From JBDSLU01 sp039916225 (lineage in GTDB: Bacteria; Acidobacteriota; Vicinamibacteria; Vicinamibacterales; Vicinamibacteraceae), in assembly GCA_039916225.1 (NCBI GenBank), contig JBDSLU010000277.1, positions 1 to 6,402 on the forward strand: a stretch of DNA of 6,402 nucleotides, in the 5' to 3' direction. A program made the position numbers and the translations under genes. This document shows positions 1 through 5,903 of this stretch, in pieces. The notes under the pieces are model-generated. The model was not told where the DNA came from and made no database searches. It was given only the letters and a program-made list of their open reading frames with translations. Positions within the stretch are counted from its first letter, which is position 1. Each line of letters begins with the position of its first letter.

Positions 1-1068
1 GGCTGGGATCCGGTTGCCGGGAAACGGCAGCCTGGTCCGCGGATCGACGATCGCCAGCGTCGTCGCGGAGAAATCGCCGCTGCGCATCGCATCGGTAGGC
101 ACGGTGATCGTCGTGCCGCCCCCGACCTGGGCCTGACTCGAGCCTTCGTAGTTCACCAGGAAGAAGGTCTTGTTGCGGGCAATCGGTCCGCCGATGGTCG
201 CGCCGTAGCGGCGCTGATGGGTATCGAGCAGGGGGTCGCCCCGCTGCAAGCCGGCCAGCGTCTGCCCGTAGGGCAAGGCGTTCAGGCCATCGTTGTTGAA
301 GTCGAAGAAGCCGCCGCCCGAGAAGGCGTTGGTCCCACGGCGCGTCGTGACGATGACGCCGGCGAGCCCCCCGTATTCGGCGCTGTACGAATTCGACAGG
401 ACCTTCACTTCGGCGATGGCGTCGAGACCGGGCGCGGAGTTGGTGATGCTGCCGAAGATGCCGCCGGTGGACGGCTGGCCGTCCTGGATGTAGGTGGCGC
501 CATAGGACCGCGCGCCGAGGAACTTGAAGCCGTTGTCGCGGTCGCCGACGATGTTGGGGTTCAGGTAGAGAAAGCTCTGCACGTCCCGGGATCCCTCGGG
601 CAGCGTCTGAAGTTGCTGCGCATCGAGACCACTCTGAATCGCCTGACTCTCGCGCTGGATGACCCCGGGGTCGCCGGTGACGGTGACGGTCTCGGAACGC
701 TCGCCGACCGTAAGCTTCGCATCGGCGCGGACGATCTCGCCGGCGCGCAGGACGATGCCGGTCTGCTGAAAGACCTTGAAGCTGGGCGCGGTGATTTCGA
801 CCCGATAGCGCCCGGCGCGCAGGTTCGGGAGCTCGTAGTTGCCGCTGCCATCGCTGTCGGCGGTACGAGGCACGCCGGTGTCTTCGTCGGTGACCAGCAC
901 CGCGGCGGCAGGGACGGCCTGGTCGCTCGCGTCGCGGACCGTGCCGCGAATCGTGCCGAGGGTCGACTGCGCGGCGGCGGGCCCGGCCCGGAGACCCGCC
1001 AGCAACGAAACACCGAGCAGAAGCAGCAACAACGGGCGAGCCGGCACGGCTCGGACTGGGGCGGCCAT
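1..1068 (-). CDS. TonB-dependent receptor, Oar-like, N-terminal part (runs off left edge)
   Basis: This is an outer-membrane receptor that probably takes up a bulky substrate with energy from TonB. I translated the minus strand by hand from ATG at 1068; 356 codons stay open to base 1, so the C-terminal barrel lies outside the window. Residues 1-33 form a signal peptide with a run of six leucines (13-18) and an AAA|QS cleavage site. Residues 36 to about 120 read as a carboxypeptidase-regulatory-like fold (GTIRGTVRD, then the NYELPNLRAGRYRVEI stretch). Residues about 135-250 read as the plug, with YIQDGQPS, EVKVLSNSYSAEYGG and the GVIVTTRRGTN strand typical of acidobacterial receptors. GGPIARNKTFFLVNYEG and VDPRTRLPFPGNRIP follow. 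The start is fixed by a perfect AGGAGG (1078-1083) nine bases upstream. No TonB box is discernible. The gene has its own promoter at 1138-1165. Family call is secure; substrate unknown. Confidence 0.93.
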   Translation of the reverse strand, partial: MAAPVRAVPARPLLLLLLGVSLLAGLRAGPAAAQSTLGTIRGTVRDASDQAVPAAAVLVTDEDTGVPRTADSDGSGNYELPNLRAGRYRVEITAPSFKVFQQTGIVLRAGEIVRADAKLTVGERSETVTVTGDPGVIQRESQAIQSGLDAQQLQTLPEGSRDVQSFLYLNPNIVGDRDNGFKFLGARSYGATYIQDGQPSTGGIFGSITNSAPGLDAIAEVKVLSNSYSAEYGGLAGVIVTTRRGTNAFSGGGFFDFNNDGLNALPYGQTLAGLQRGDPLLDTHQRRYGATIGGPIARNKTFFLVNYEGSSQAQVGGGTTITVPTDAMRSGDFSATTLAIVDPRTRLPFPGNRIPA

Positions 1069-1077
1069 CAGCGGAGT

Positions 1078-1083
1078 CCTCCT
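1078..1083 (-). promoter_or_regulatory. Shine-Dalgarno site of the TonB-dependent receptor
   Basis: On the minus strand these bases read AGGAGG, a full anti-16S match, nine bases before ATG at 1068. It is the strongest ribosome-binding site in the window and fits a highly translated outer-membrane protein. Confidence 0.85.
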
Positions 1084-1137
1084 AGCGAACGGTCGGAAAC
1101 CTTGCAGTGAGCTCGTGGGGGAGCCTGATGGAATCTA

Positions 1138-1165
1138 TCTATAGCTGTCGTTTTGTTCCTGTCAA
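1138..1165 (-). promoter_or_regulatory. Sigma-70-type promoter of the TonB-dependent receptor gene
   Basis: On the minus strand a perfect -35 box TTGACA (1160-1165) is followed by a 16-base spacer and a -10 box TATAGA (1138-1143). Transcription would start near 1131, giving a leader of about 60 bases before the ATG at 1068. It sits in the AT-richer gap between the receptor and the amidohydrolase, so the receptor can be expressed separately from the upstream operon. Confidence 0.7.
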
Positions 1166-1202
1166 GCTCAGCATGGACAGCAAACGAAAGCCGAGACTGT
1201 CC

Positions 1203-1232
1203 GTGGCGCTACCAGCTCCGGTAGCGAGCCAC
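1203..1232 (-). terminator. Possible hairpin spanning the amidohydrolase stop codon
   Basis: CGCTACC (1207-1213) and GGTAGCG (1220-1226) form a 7-bp stem around a 6-base loop. GTGG (1203-1206) and CCAC (1229-1232) extend it across a 2-base bulge. The TAG stop (1209-1211) lies inside the left arm. No clear U-tract follows on the minus strand, so it is a poor intrinsic terminator. It may instead protect the mRNA 3' end or attenuate read-through into the receptor gene. A second weaker repeat, GGACAG (1175-1180) with CTGTCC (1197-1202), lies just downstream. Confidence 0.3.
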
Positions 1233-2507
1233 GTCGATCCAGACGCCGTTGGTCATCACGCGTTGCACGCTGCGGATGGCATGGATGTCGCGCGAAGGGT
1301 CCTGGCCGAGGACGATCAGATCCGCCAGCTTGCCGACCTCGATCGTGCCCAGATCCGGAGGGTGGCGCAGGGAGGCGGCGCTCGTCTGCGTCGCCGCCGT
1401 GATCGCCTGCAGCGGTGTGAGCCCTGACTCGACGAGTAGCTCCATCTCGCGCCACGGCGCCTCGCCCCGGCCGGCGAACGGCGCGGTGCTGTGGCCGCCC
1501 AGGGTGACGCGGGCGCCATGCTGAAAGGCCGCCAGCGTCAGCGCCTTCATCCGATCGTAGCCCTTCAGGTCGGTCGCGCGATCCTGCGTGCTGCCCTCCC
1601 GCGCCGCGCCGGCCCGCACCTCGAACACCGCCAGGGTCGGATTGACGAACGGATGCGTGCGCTCGAGCACCTCGTACAGGCGTCGCGCCTCGGCCCCGGC
1701 CAGGTCGGCGTCGGCGAACAGCGCATAGCGCCCGTCCCTCCGCGCGTCGTTGTCGGCCAGAATCGCCTGCCGATACTGTTCGGCGCGCCGGAACGGGACG
1801 ACGCTGGTGCCGAACGACGTGATGTGCTCGATGCCATCGAGGCCGGCGAGGAGGAGATCGCGCGCGTCGAGGATCTCGAGATGCGCGGTGCAGGGCACAT
1901 CGTGCGCCCGGCACACACCCACCACCGCCATGGCGCTCGCGAGGGGCAGCCGGAAGTAGATCTTCAGCGCCGTGGCCCCATCGGCGATGTTGCGCTCGGC
2001 GGCGCGCCGCGCTTCCTCGGGATCGCGCGCGACCGTGGCGTCGAGCGGATACGCCGGATGTTCACCATCGATGTGCGGACCGGCGAGGGCCAGGCGCGGG
2101 CCCGGGAGATGCTCGCTGCGCATGATCGCCTTCAGCGAGTCGAACTGATCGATCCATTGCCCGGGATCGCGGAACGACGTCACGCCGTTGGCCAACTGCC
2201 GGACGGCGAGTCCGGGATCGCGTTCGACGTGGAAATGCAAGTCGATCAGGCCGGGCATGACGACACGGCCGCCAAGATCGATCCGCTCGGCGTCCGGCGG
2301 GATCACCGGCGCGGCCTCGCTCTCCCGCTGCACCGACACGATGCGATCGCCGCGGACGACGATGCGCATGTCGTCACGCGGTGGCGTGCCGGTGCCATCG
2401 ATCAGGCGGGCGTGATCGAGCACGATCGTCGCGGTCGGCTGCCCGCGCAGCGCGCCGACGCTCGACAGCAGCAACGGCAGCCACAACCACCGCAGGGACG
2501 CGTTCAT
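1209..2507 (-). CDS. Exported amidohydrolase (imidazolonepropionase/prolidase-like, metal-dependent)
   Basis: A 432-residue hydrolase of the amidohydrolase superfamily, expected to cleave an amide or peptide-like bond outside the cytoplasm. Residues 1-22 form a signal peptide (RWLWLPLLL core, cleavage near ALRGQ). A small beta-domain (27-85) precedes PGLIDLHFHVE, whose HxH (H91, H93) binds metal. LKIY carries the likely carbamylated lysine K182; CTAHLEI gives H209 and GIEHI gives H228. The barrel ends with LTPLQAITAATQTSAASL, and GTIEVGKLADLIVL (387-400) closes the beta-domain. The usual GTD near the eighth strand is replaced by GGH (337-339), so the canonical catalytic Asp is not seen there. 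The frame stays open upstream to 2780, but ATG at 2507 begins the signal peptide and forms an ATGA overlap with the upstream gene's stop, implying translational coupling. Only a weak GGA precedes it. Substrate cannot be read from sequence. Confidence 0.88.
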   Translation of the reverse strand: MNASLRWLWLPLLLSSVGALRGQPTATIVLDHARLIDGTGTPPRDDMRIVVRGDRIVSVQRESEAAPVIPPDAERIDLGGRVVMPGLIDLHFHVERDPGLAVRQLANGVTSFRDPGQWIDQFDSLKAIMRSEHLPGPRLALAGPHIDGEHPAYPLDATVARDPEEARRAAERNIADGATALKIYFRLPLASAMAVVGVCRAHDVPCTAHLEILDARDLLLAGLDGIEHITSFGTSVVPFRRAEQYRQAILADNDARRDGRYALFADADLAGAEARRLYEVLERTHPFVNPTLAVFEVRAGAAREGSTQDRATDLKGYDRMKALTLAAFQHGARVTLGGHSTAPFAGRGEAPWREMELLVESGLTPLQAITAATQTSAASLRHPPDLGTIEVGKLADLIVLGQDPSRDIHAIRSVQRVMTNGVWIDVARYRSW

Positions 2508-3610
2508 AGCGGATCCAGGCCGAGCAGACGCGCGGCGTTGTCGTGATAGACCTGCTTCAGGATGGCCTCGGGCAGGCCGATGCCGTAGATGCGCCAGCGG
2601 CCCTGCGGCGGGACCGGCGCGGGGGCGTAGTCGAAGTACTCGTCCTCGGTCTCGAGGAAGCGATAGTAGATCTCGTACAACGGGTCGCCGAAGATCTGCT
2701 GCGGCGTGTCGTGACCGTTGGGTACCGCGTCGGTGCCGAAGATGATCCGATCCTGATAGCGGTCGAAGAACCGGCGGCACGCGCGCGGCTGCCGTCCGAG
2801 TTCACCGATGCGCGCCGCCACGTCGACGGTGACGTGCGGAAAGCGATCGAGCATGCGGGCGACGTCGACGAGGTCCTCGGCATGATGGCCGACGTGGAGC
2901 GCCACCCAGTGGGTACGCGGGTGGCGCGCAAACAGCCGATCGCGCGCCTCCATCAGGCCGTGGAAACCCGGATTGTCGCGACCGTGGAACGACCAGTCGG
3001 GATGACGGACGAGCTCCTCGTAGCGCTCGTTGAACCGATCGCCCGGTGTGAAGAAGGCCTCCGGGTCGGCGACGTGGATGGCCACCGGCAAATGCAGGGC
3101 GGCGCAGGTCTCCCACATGGGATCGAAGCGCGGGTCGTCCACGGCCACCAATCTGCCCGTCGCATCACGCAGGTACAGCCCCAGCGTCTTCAGCACCTTC
3201 ACCCCACGCGCGCCGGCTCGATGGGCGCGCTCGATCTCGGCGGCCTGGAACGCTGGGTAGTCGGGATCATTGGCGCGCGACCACCAGGGCTCGGTGAACG
3301 TCAGGAACCGGCCCGCGTGCGATCCATCGAAGCGGGCGATGGTTTCCGTCAGCCCGGCGCCGCGGCCACCGGTGAGATTGATCAGTCGCGTCACCGACTT
3401 CCGATCCATGACCGGCAGCAACTCGGAAGGCGGCACTATGGTCGTGACAGCTTCCGCATCGTCGCGTCCGTCCGCGCTCCGGCCTGCCCAGGTGAGATGC
3501 GTATGGAAGTCGATGACCGGAAAGCGCGGCTGCTCGACGCGATGCTCCGGCACATGCAGCGCGCTCCTCGGCTGGAAATCGTCGAGCGGCAAGCTGTTCG
3601 GCGTGTCCAT
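2504..3610 (-). CDS. Amidohydrolase_2-family metal-dependent hydrolase (TIM barrel), cytoplasmic
   Basis: A 368-residue protein of the Amidohydrolase_2 group, which includes aminocarboxymuconate decarboxylase-like and lactone/amide hydrolases. There is no signal peptide, so it should be cytoplasmic. Metal-ligand motifs are in order: VIDFHTH (H36, H38), GVKVLK (K138, K141), PVAIHVADP (H179), WVALHVGHH (H239, H242, H243) and IIFGTDAVP (D294). LPEAILKQVYHDNAARLLGL (346-365) is the family's usual ending. Two in-frame ATGs compete, at 3616 and 3610. AAGG at 3617-3620 touches the first but lies six bases before the second, so I chose 3610. The gene is first in a minus-strand operon with the exported amidohydrolase (ATGA overlap) and is driven from 3694-3721. 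Family is clear; substrate is unknown. Confidence 0.9.
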   Translation of the reverse strand: MDTPNSLPLDDFQPRSALHVPEHRVEQPRFPVIDFHTHLTWAGRSADGRDDAEAVTTIVPPSELLPVMDRKSVTRLINLTGGRGAGLTETIARFDGSHAGRFLTFTEPWWSRANDPDYPAFQAAEIERAHRAGARGVKVLKTLGLYLRDATGRLVAVDDPRFDPMWETCAALHLPVAIHVADPEAFFTPGDRFNERYEELVRHPDWSFHGRDNPGFHGLMEARDRLFARHPRTHWVALHVGHHAEDLVDVARMLDRFPHVTVDVAARIGELGRQPRACRRFFDRYQDRIIFGTDAVPNGHDTPQQIFGDPLYEIYYRFLETEDEYFDYAPAPVPPQGRWRIYGIGLPEAILKQVYHDNAARLLGLDPL

Positions 3611-3625
3611 CCACATCCTTGGTTC

Positions 3626-3643
3626 CGGTGCGGTCGCGCACCG
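3626..3643 (-). promoter_or_regulatory. 7-bp hairpin in the leader of the amidohydrolase operon
   Basis: CGGTGCG (3626-3632) and CGCACCG (3637-3643) form a perfect 7-bp GC-rich stem with a 4-base loop. It lies inside the predicted 5' leader, six bases upstream of the AAGG ribosome-binding site (3617-3620). It could modulate ribosome access or mRNA stability. GC-rich DNA yields such stems by chance, so the functional call is weak. Confidence 0.35.
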
Positions 3644-3653
3644 CAGTCGCCCG

Positions 3654-3682
3654 TTGACTGTTTGGTTTTCTTTCGTTAGCCT
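3654..3682 (+). promoter_or_regulatory. Weak candidate promoter of the SIS-kinase operon
   Basis: TTGACT (3654-3659) is separated by 17 bases from TAGCCT (3677-3682), a poor -10 box. An alternative -10 is TATAGC (3696-3701), which shares its TATA core with the minus-strand promoter but has no good -35 box. A plus-strand promoter is expected somewhere between 3611 and 3747 because the operon starts at 3748; which one is used cannot be settled by reading. A weak promoter would fit activator-dependent expression. Confidence 0.25.
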
Positions 3683-3693
3683 GCGTTTGATTT

Positions 3694-3721
3694 CTTATAG
3701 CGGAGTCGTCCGTTCTGTCAA
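3694..3721 (-). promoter_or_regulatory. Sigma-70-type promoter of the two-amidohydrolase operon
   Basis: On the minus strand a perfect -35 TTGACA (3716-3721), a 16-base spacer and a -10 TATAAG (3694-3699) form a near-consensus promoter. Transcription would start near 3687, giving a leader of about 77 bases. Box identity and spacer length match the receptor promoter at 1138-1165, suggesting the receptor and hydrolases are made under similar conditions. Confidence 0.7.
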
Positions 3722-3727
3722 TTGGCA
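3716..3727. promoter_or_regulatory. Imperfect palindrome over the -35 box, possible operator
   Basis: TGTCAATTGGCA is an inverted repeat centred on CAATTG with one mismatched pair. It covers the whole -35 box of the minus-strand promoter and lies 7 to 18 bases before the plus-strand ribosome-binding site, so one bound regulator could affect both operons. It is short and no regulator gene is in the window, so this is only a candidate. Confidence 0.25.
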
Positions 3728-3734
3728 CATCCGT

Positions 3735-3740
3735 GGGAGG
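3735..3740 (+). promoter_or_regulatory. Shine-Dalgarno site that fixes the SIS gene start
   Basis: GGGAGG lies seven bases before ATG at 3748. An in-frame GTG at 3733 would put this site inside the coding region, so the ATG is the better start. Confidence 0.75.
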
Positions 3741-3747
3741 GCTGTCG

Positions 3748-4953
3748 ATGAACGCGCTGGCGGATCTGCTGCGGCGCCCGCCGGCTGAGCAGGCTGGGCG
3801 CGGGTATGCCGACACGGCCCGCGAAATCGCGCAGCAGCCGGACACCTGGCTGGAAACGGCCCGCGCCGCGGTGAACGCGCGGCCGCTGCTGCGCGCCTCG
3901 CTGGCGGCGGCGGACGTACGTCCCGGCGGCGCCGGCCTGGTCGTCCTCACCGGATCGGGCAGTTCCCTGTATGCCGCCGAGTGCGCGGCGATGCCGTTGC
4001 AGCAGGCGCTGCAGACGACGGTGCGCGCGGTCCCGAGCGGACAGATGCTGACGCACCTCGATGGGTGCGTCCCTCCTGCCCGGTCGGGGCTGTGTCTCTC
4101 GCTGGCGCGATCCGGTGACAGTCCGGAGAGCACGGCGGTCGTCGATCGGGTGCTGGCGGCGCGTCCGGCCTGGCAACATGTGATCATCACGTGCAACGGC
4201 GGCGGCCGCCTGGCCACGCGCTATACCGATCGCGCCGGAACGGTCAGGCTGGTGCTCGCCGACCGCACCTGCGATCGCAGCCTGGTGATGACCAGCAGCT
4301 TTTCCAACATGCTGCTGGCCACGCACATTCTGGCATCGCTCGACGATCCACGGTCGTATCTCGAGCAGATCGCTCGGATCGCTACGGCCGCCCGATACCT
4401 GCTCGACCATTCGAGCGTGCTGGCCACAACGGCACGAGGGGCGTTCCGGTCCGCCATGTTCCTCGGTAGCGGCAGTCGACTCGGCGCTGCGCGGGAGGCC
4501 GCGTTGAAAATGGTCGAGATGACGGCCGGAGGCGTCGCCGCCACCGCCGACACGTTTCTCGGCGTGCGACACGGCCCGATGTCGGCCGTGCATGCAGATA
4601 CGCTGGTCATCTGCTTCCTTGCCTCCGACCCGATCACCCGCGCGTATGAGCTCGATCTGATCCGCGAGCTGAACCGTAAGCAGCTGGGCACCCGCCTCAT
4701 CATTGGCGACGAGGTGCCGGCCGACGTCGTCCGGGACCAAGACCTGGTGCTCGACTGCCGCGGCCTGGCGCGTGCTGGAGACGACATGTCGACGGCCACC
4801 GACGCGATGGCCGGTCAATTGCTTGCGATGTTCCGATGCCTCGCGACCGGCTTGCGGCCGGACGCGCCGTCAACCGACAACGTCATCAATCGAGTCGTCG
4901 AAGACTTCGCGCTCTACCACCGCCATGACCTCCAGCCGGATGCCGAACCGTGA
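3748..4953 (+). CDS. agaS: AgaS-like SIS-domain sugar-phosphate isomerase/deaminase
   Basis: A 401-residue cytoplasmic protein with two SIS domains, resembling AgaS, the D-galactosamine-6-phosphate deaminase/isomerase. Members release ammonia or interconvert ketose and aldose phosphates in amino-sugar breakdown. SIS domain 1 covers about 60-200: VLTGSGSSLYAAE (66-78) for phosphate binding, LARSGDSPES (119-128), and IITCN and MTSS typical of AgaS. SIS domain 2 covers about 230-370: LGSGSRLGAAREAALKMVEMTAG, then FLGVRHGPMSAV. By analogy with GlmS, E257 and H275 match its catalytic Glu and His. PSTDNVINRVVEDFALY (374-390) matches the AgaS C-terminus, where NRVV recurs. Length is close to E. coli AgaS. 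The start is set by GGGAGG seven bases upstream. It heads the operon and overlaps the kinase gene. The subfamily is well supported, but galactosamine versus another aminohexose phosphate remains open. Confidence 0.88.
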   Translation: MNALADLLRRPPAEQAGRGYADTAREIAQQPDTWLETARAAVNARPLLRASLAAADVRPGGAGLVVLTGSGSSLYAAECAAMPLQQALQTTVRAVPSGQMLTHLDGCVPPARSGLCLSLARSGDSPESTAVVDRVLAARPAWQHVIITCNGGGRLATRYTDRAGTVRLVLADRTCDRSLVMTSSFSNMLLATHILASLDDPRSYLEQIARIATAARYLLDHSSVLATTARGAFRSAMFLGSGSRLGAAREAALKMVEMTAGGVAATADTFLGVRHGPMSAVHADTLVICFLASDPITRAYELDLIRELNRKQLGTRLIIGDEVPADVVRDQDLVLDCRGLARAGDDMSTATDAMAGQLLAMFRCLATGLRPDAPSTDNVINRVVEDFALYHRHDLQPDAEP

Positions 4954-5893
4954 CAGGGCGCAACCCGAGACGACGCCGGTCGTCATCATCGGCGAGCTCA
5001 ACGTGGATCTGATCATGAGCGGCTGCTCGCGGTGGCCGCGGCTCGGCGCCGAGGTCAACGTGGACAGCTGCACGATGACCCTCGGCAGCTCGTCGGCGAT
5101 ATGCGCCGTCGGTCTCGCGCGACTCGGCCGGCCGGTGTCGTTCGTCGGCCTGGTCGGCCAGGATCCGTGGGGCGACTACTGTATCGACGTGCTACAGGGC
5201 GCTGGCGTCGATGTCCGCCACGTCGCCCGGGAGCCCGCCGTGCCGACCGGCGTGACCGTGTCGCTGACCTCCCCTGCCGGCCGCGGCCTCGTGACGTATC
5301 CGGGTGCGACGGCGGCGCTGACGCCATCACGCCTGCCGGGCCGCTTGTTCGCCGGCCGACGCCACTTGCACGTGTCGTCGTTCTTCCTCCAGTGCGGCAT
5401 GCGCAGCGGTTGGCGATCGATCGTCGAGCGCGTGCGGAACGCGGGCTGGACGGTGTCGCTCGATTCGGGGTGCGATCCCGACGATGCCTGGTGCGATGAC
5501 GTGCGCGAACTGGTGGGGCTGGTGGATGTCTTTCTGCCCAATGACACCGAGCTCGCCGGTGTCACCGGCTGTTGCGACCCGGTGCACGCGCTCGCCTCGC
5601 TCGAGAACGGGCATACGCGCACCATCGTCAAGCTCGGCGCCGCCGGCTGCATGACGCTGGTGCACGGCCAACCGGTTTTCGTCGCGCCGCCACCGGTCGT
5701 CTCCGTCGACACCACCGGCGCCGGCGACTCGTTCAACGCCGGCTTCCTGCATGCCTGGCTCGATCACCGCCCGCTCGACGAATGCCTGCGCTCCGGCGTC
5801 GCCTGCGGCGCCTTGTCGACGCGTGCCCCCGGCGGCACGACCGCACAGCCAGCGGCAGAGGAGCTGGCCCACAGCCTCGAGGCGCGTTGGTGA
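4925..5893 (+). CDS. PfkB/ribokinase-family carbohydrate kinase
   Basis: A 322-residue cytoplasmic kinase that should phosphorylate a sugar or sugar phosphate with ATP. VVIIGELNVDLI (19-30) is the N-terminal substrate-binding strand. TLGSSSAICAVGLARLG (52-68) takes the place of the usual GG-x-x-x-N signature; as far as I recall, this variant is shared by a GELNxDLI subgroup. FLPNDTELAGVTG (203-215) and TRTIVKLGAAGC (231-242) precede the ATP-site signature DTTGAGDSFNAGF (262-274), with catalytic base D268. The start is uncertain: ATG at 4925 and ATG at 4940 both lie inside the SIS gene's end (29 or 14 bases of overlap) and neither has a clear Shine-Dalgarno site, so translation probably depends on ribosomes finishing the SIS gene. 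Beside an AgaS-like enzyme, a tagatose-6-phosphate kinase-like role is attractive but unproven. Confidence 0.9.
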   Translation: MTSSRMPNRDRAQPETTPVVIIGELNVDLIMSGCSRWPRLGAEVNVDSCTMTLGSSSAICAVGLARLGRPVSFVGLVGQDPWGDYCIDVLQGAGVDVRHVAREPAVPTGVTVSLTSPAGRGLVTYPGATAALTPSRLPGRLFAGRRHLHVSSFFLQCGMRSGWRSIVERVRNAGWTVSLDSGCDPDDAWCDDVRELVGLVDVFLPNDTELAGVTGCCDPVHALASLENGHTRTIVKLGAAGCMTLVHGQPVFVAPPPVVSVDTTGAGDSFNAGFLHAWLDHRPLDECLRSGVACGALSTRAPGGTTAQPAAEELAHSLEARW

Positions 5894-5903
5894 CCGTCGG
5901 CTC

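Noticed and set aside
217..1110. 297-codon plus-strand open frame opposite the receptor gene
   Set aside because: The minus strand encodes a textbook signal peptide, regulatory domain and plug in this interval with a perfect ribosome-binding site.
1491..2546. 351-codon plus-strand open frame opposite the exported amidohydrolase
   Set aside because: It is rich in Arg, Gly and Ala with no motif or signal, lacks a good start site, and overlaps a well-supported gene.
2508..2780. N-terminal extension of the exported amidohydrolase up to 2780
   Set aside because: The extension lies in another frame of the upstream hydrolase gene, and it would bury the signal peptide that begins at 2507.
2543..3679. 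378-codon plus-strand open frame opposite the Amidohydrolase_2 gene
   Set aside because: It is the antisense of a gene with clear metal-site motifs, its product resembles no family, and such long mirror frames are expected at high GC.
3718..4818. 366-codon minus-strand open frame opposite the SIS gene
   Set aside because: It is the antisense shadow of the AgaS-like protein; the translation is low-complexity and has no recognisable domain.
4703..4924. Upstream extension of the PfkB kinase frame to 4703
   Set aside because: The extension overlaps the SIS coding sequence, is Arg/Thr/Ser-rich, and the kinase fold begins only at the GELNVDL strand after 4970.
5555..5569. Perfect 7-bp inverted repeat GCCGGTG-T-CACCGGC
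   Set aside because: It lies inside the kinase coding region, encoding part of AGVTG, with no T-tract or regulatory context; most likely chance in GC-rich codons.
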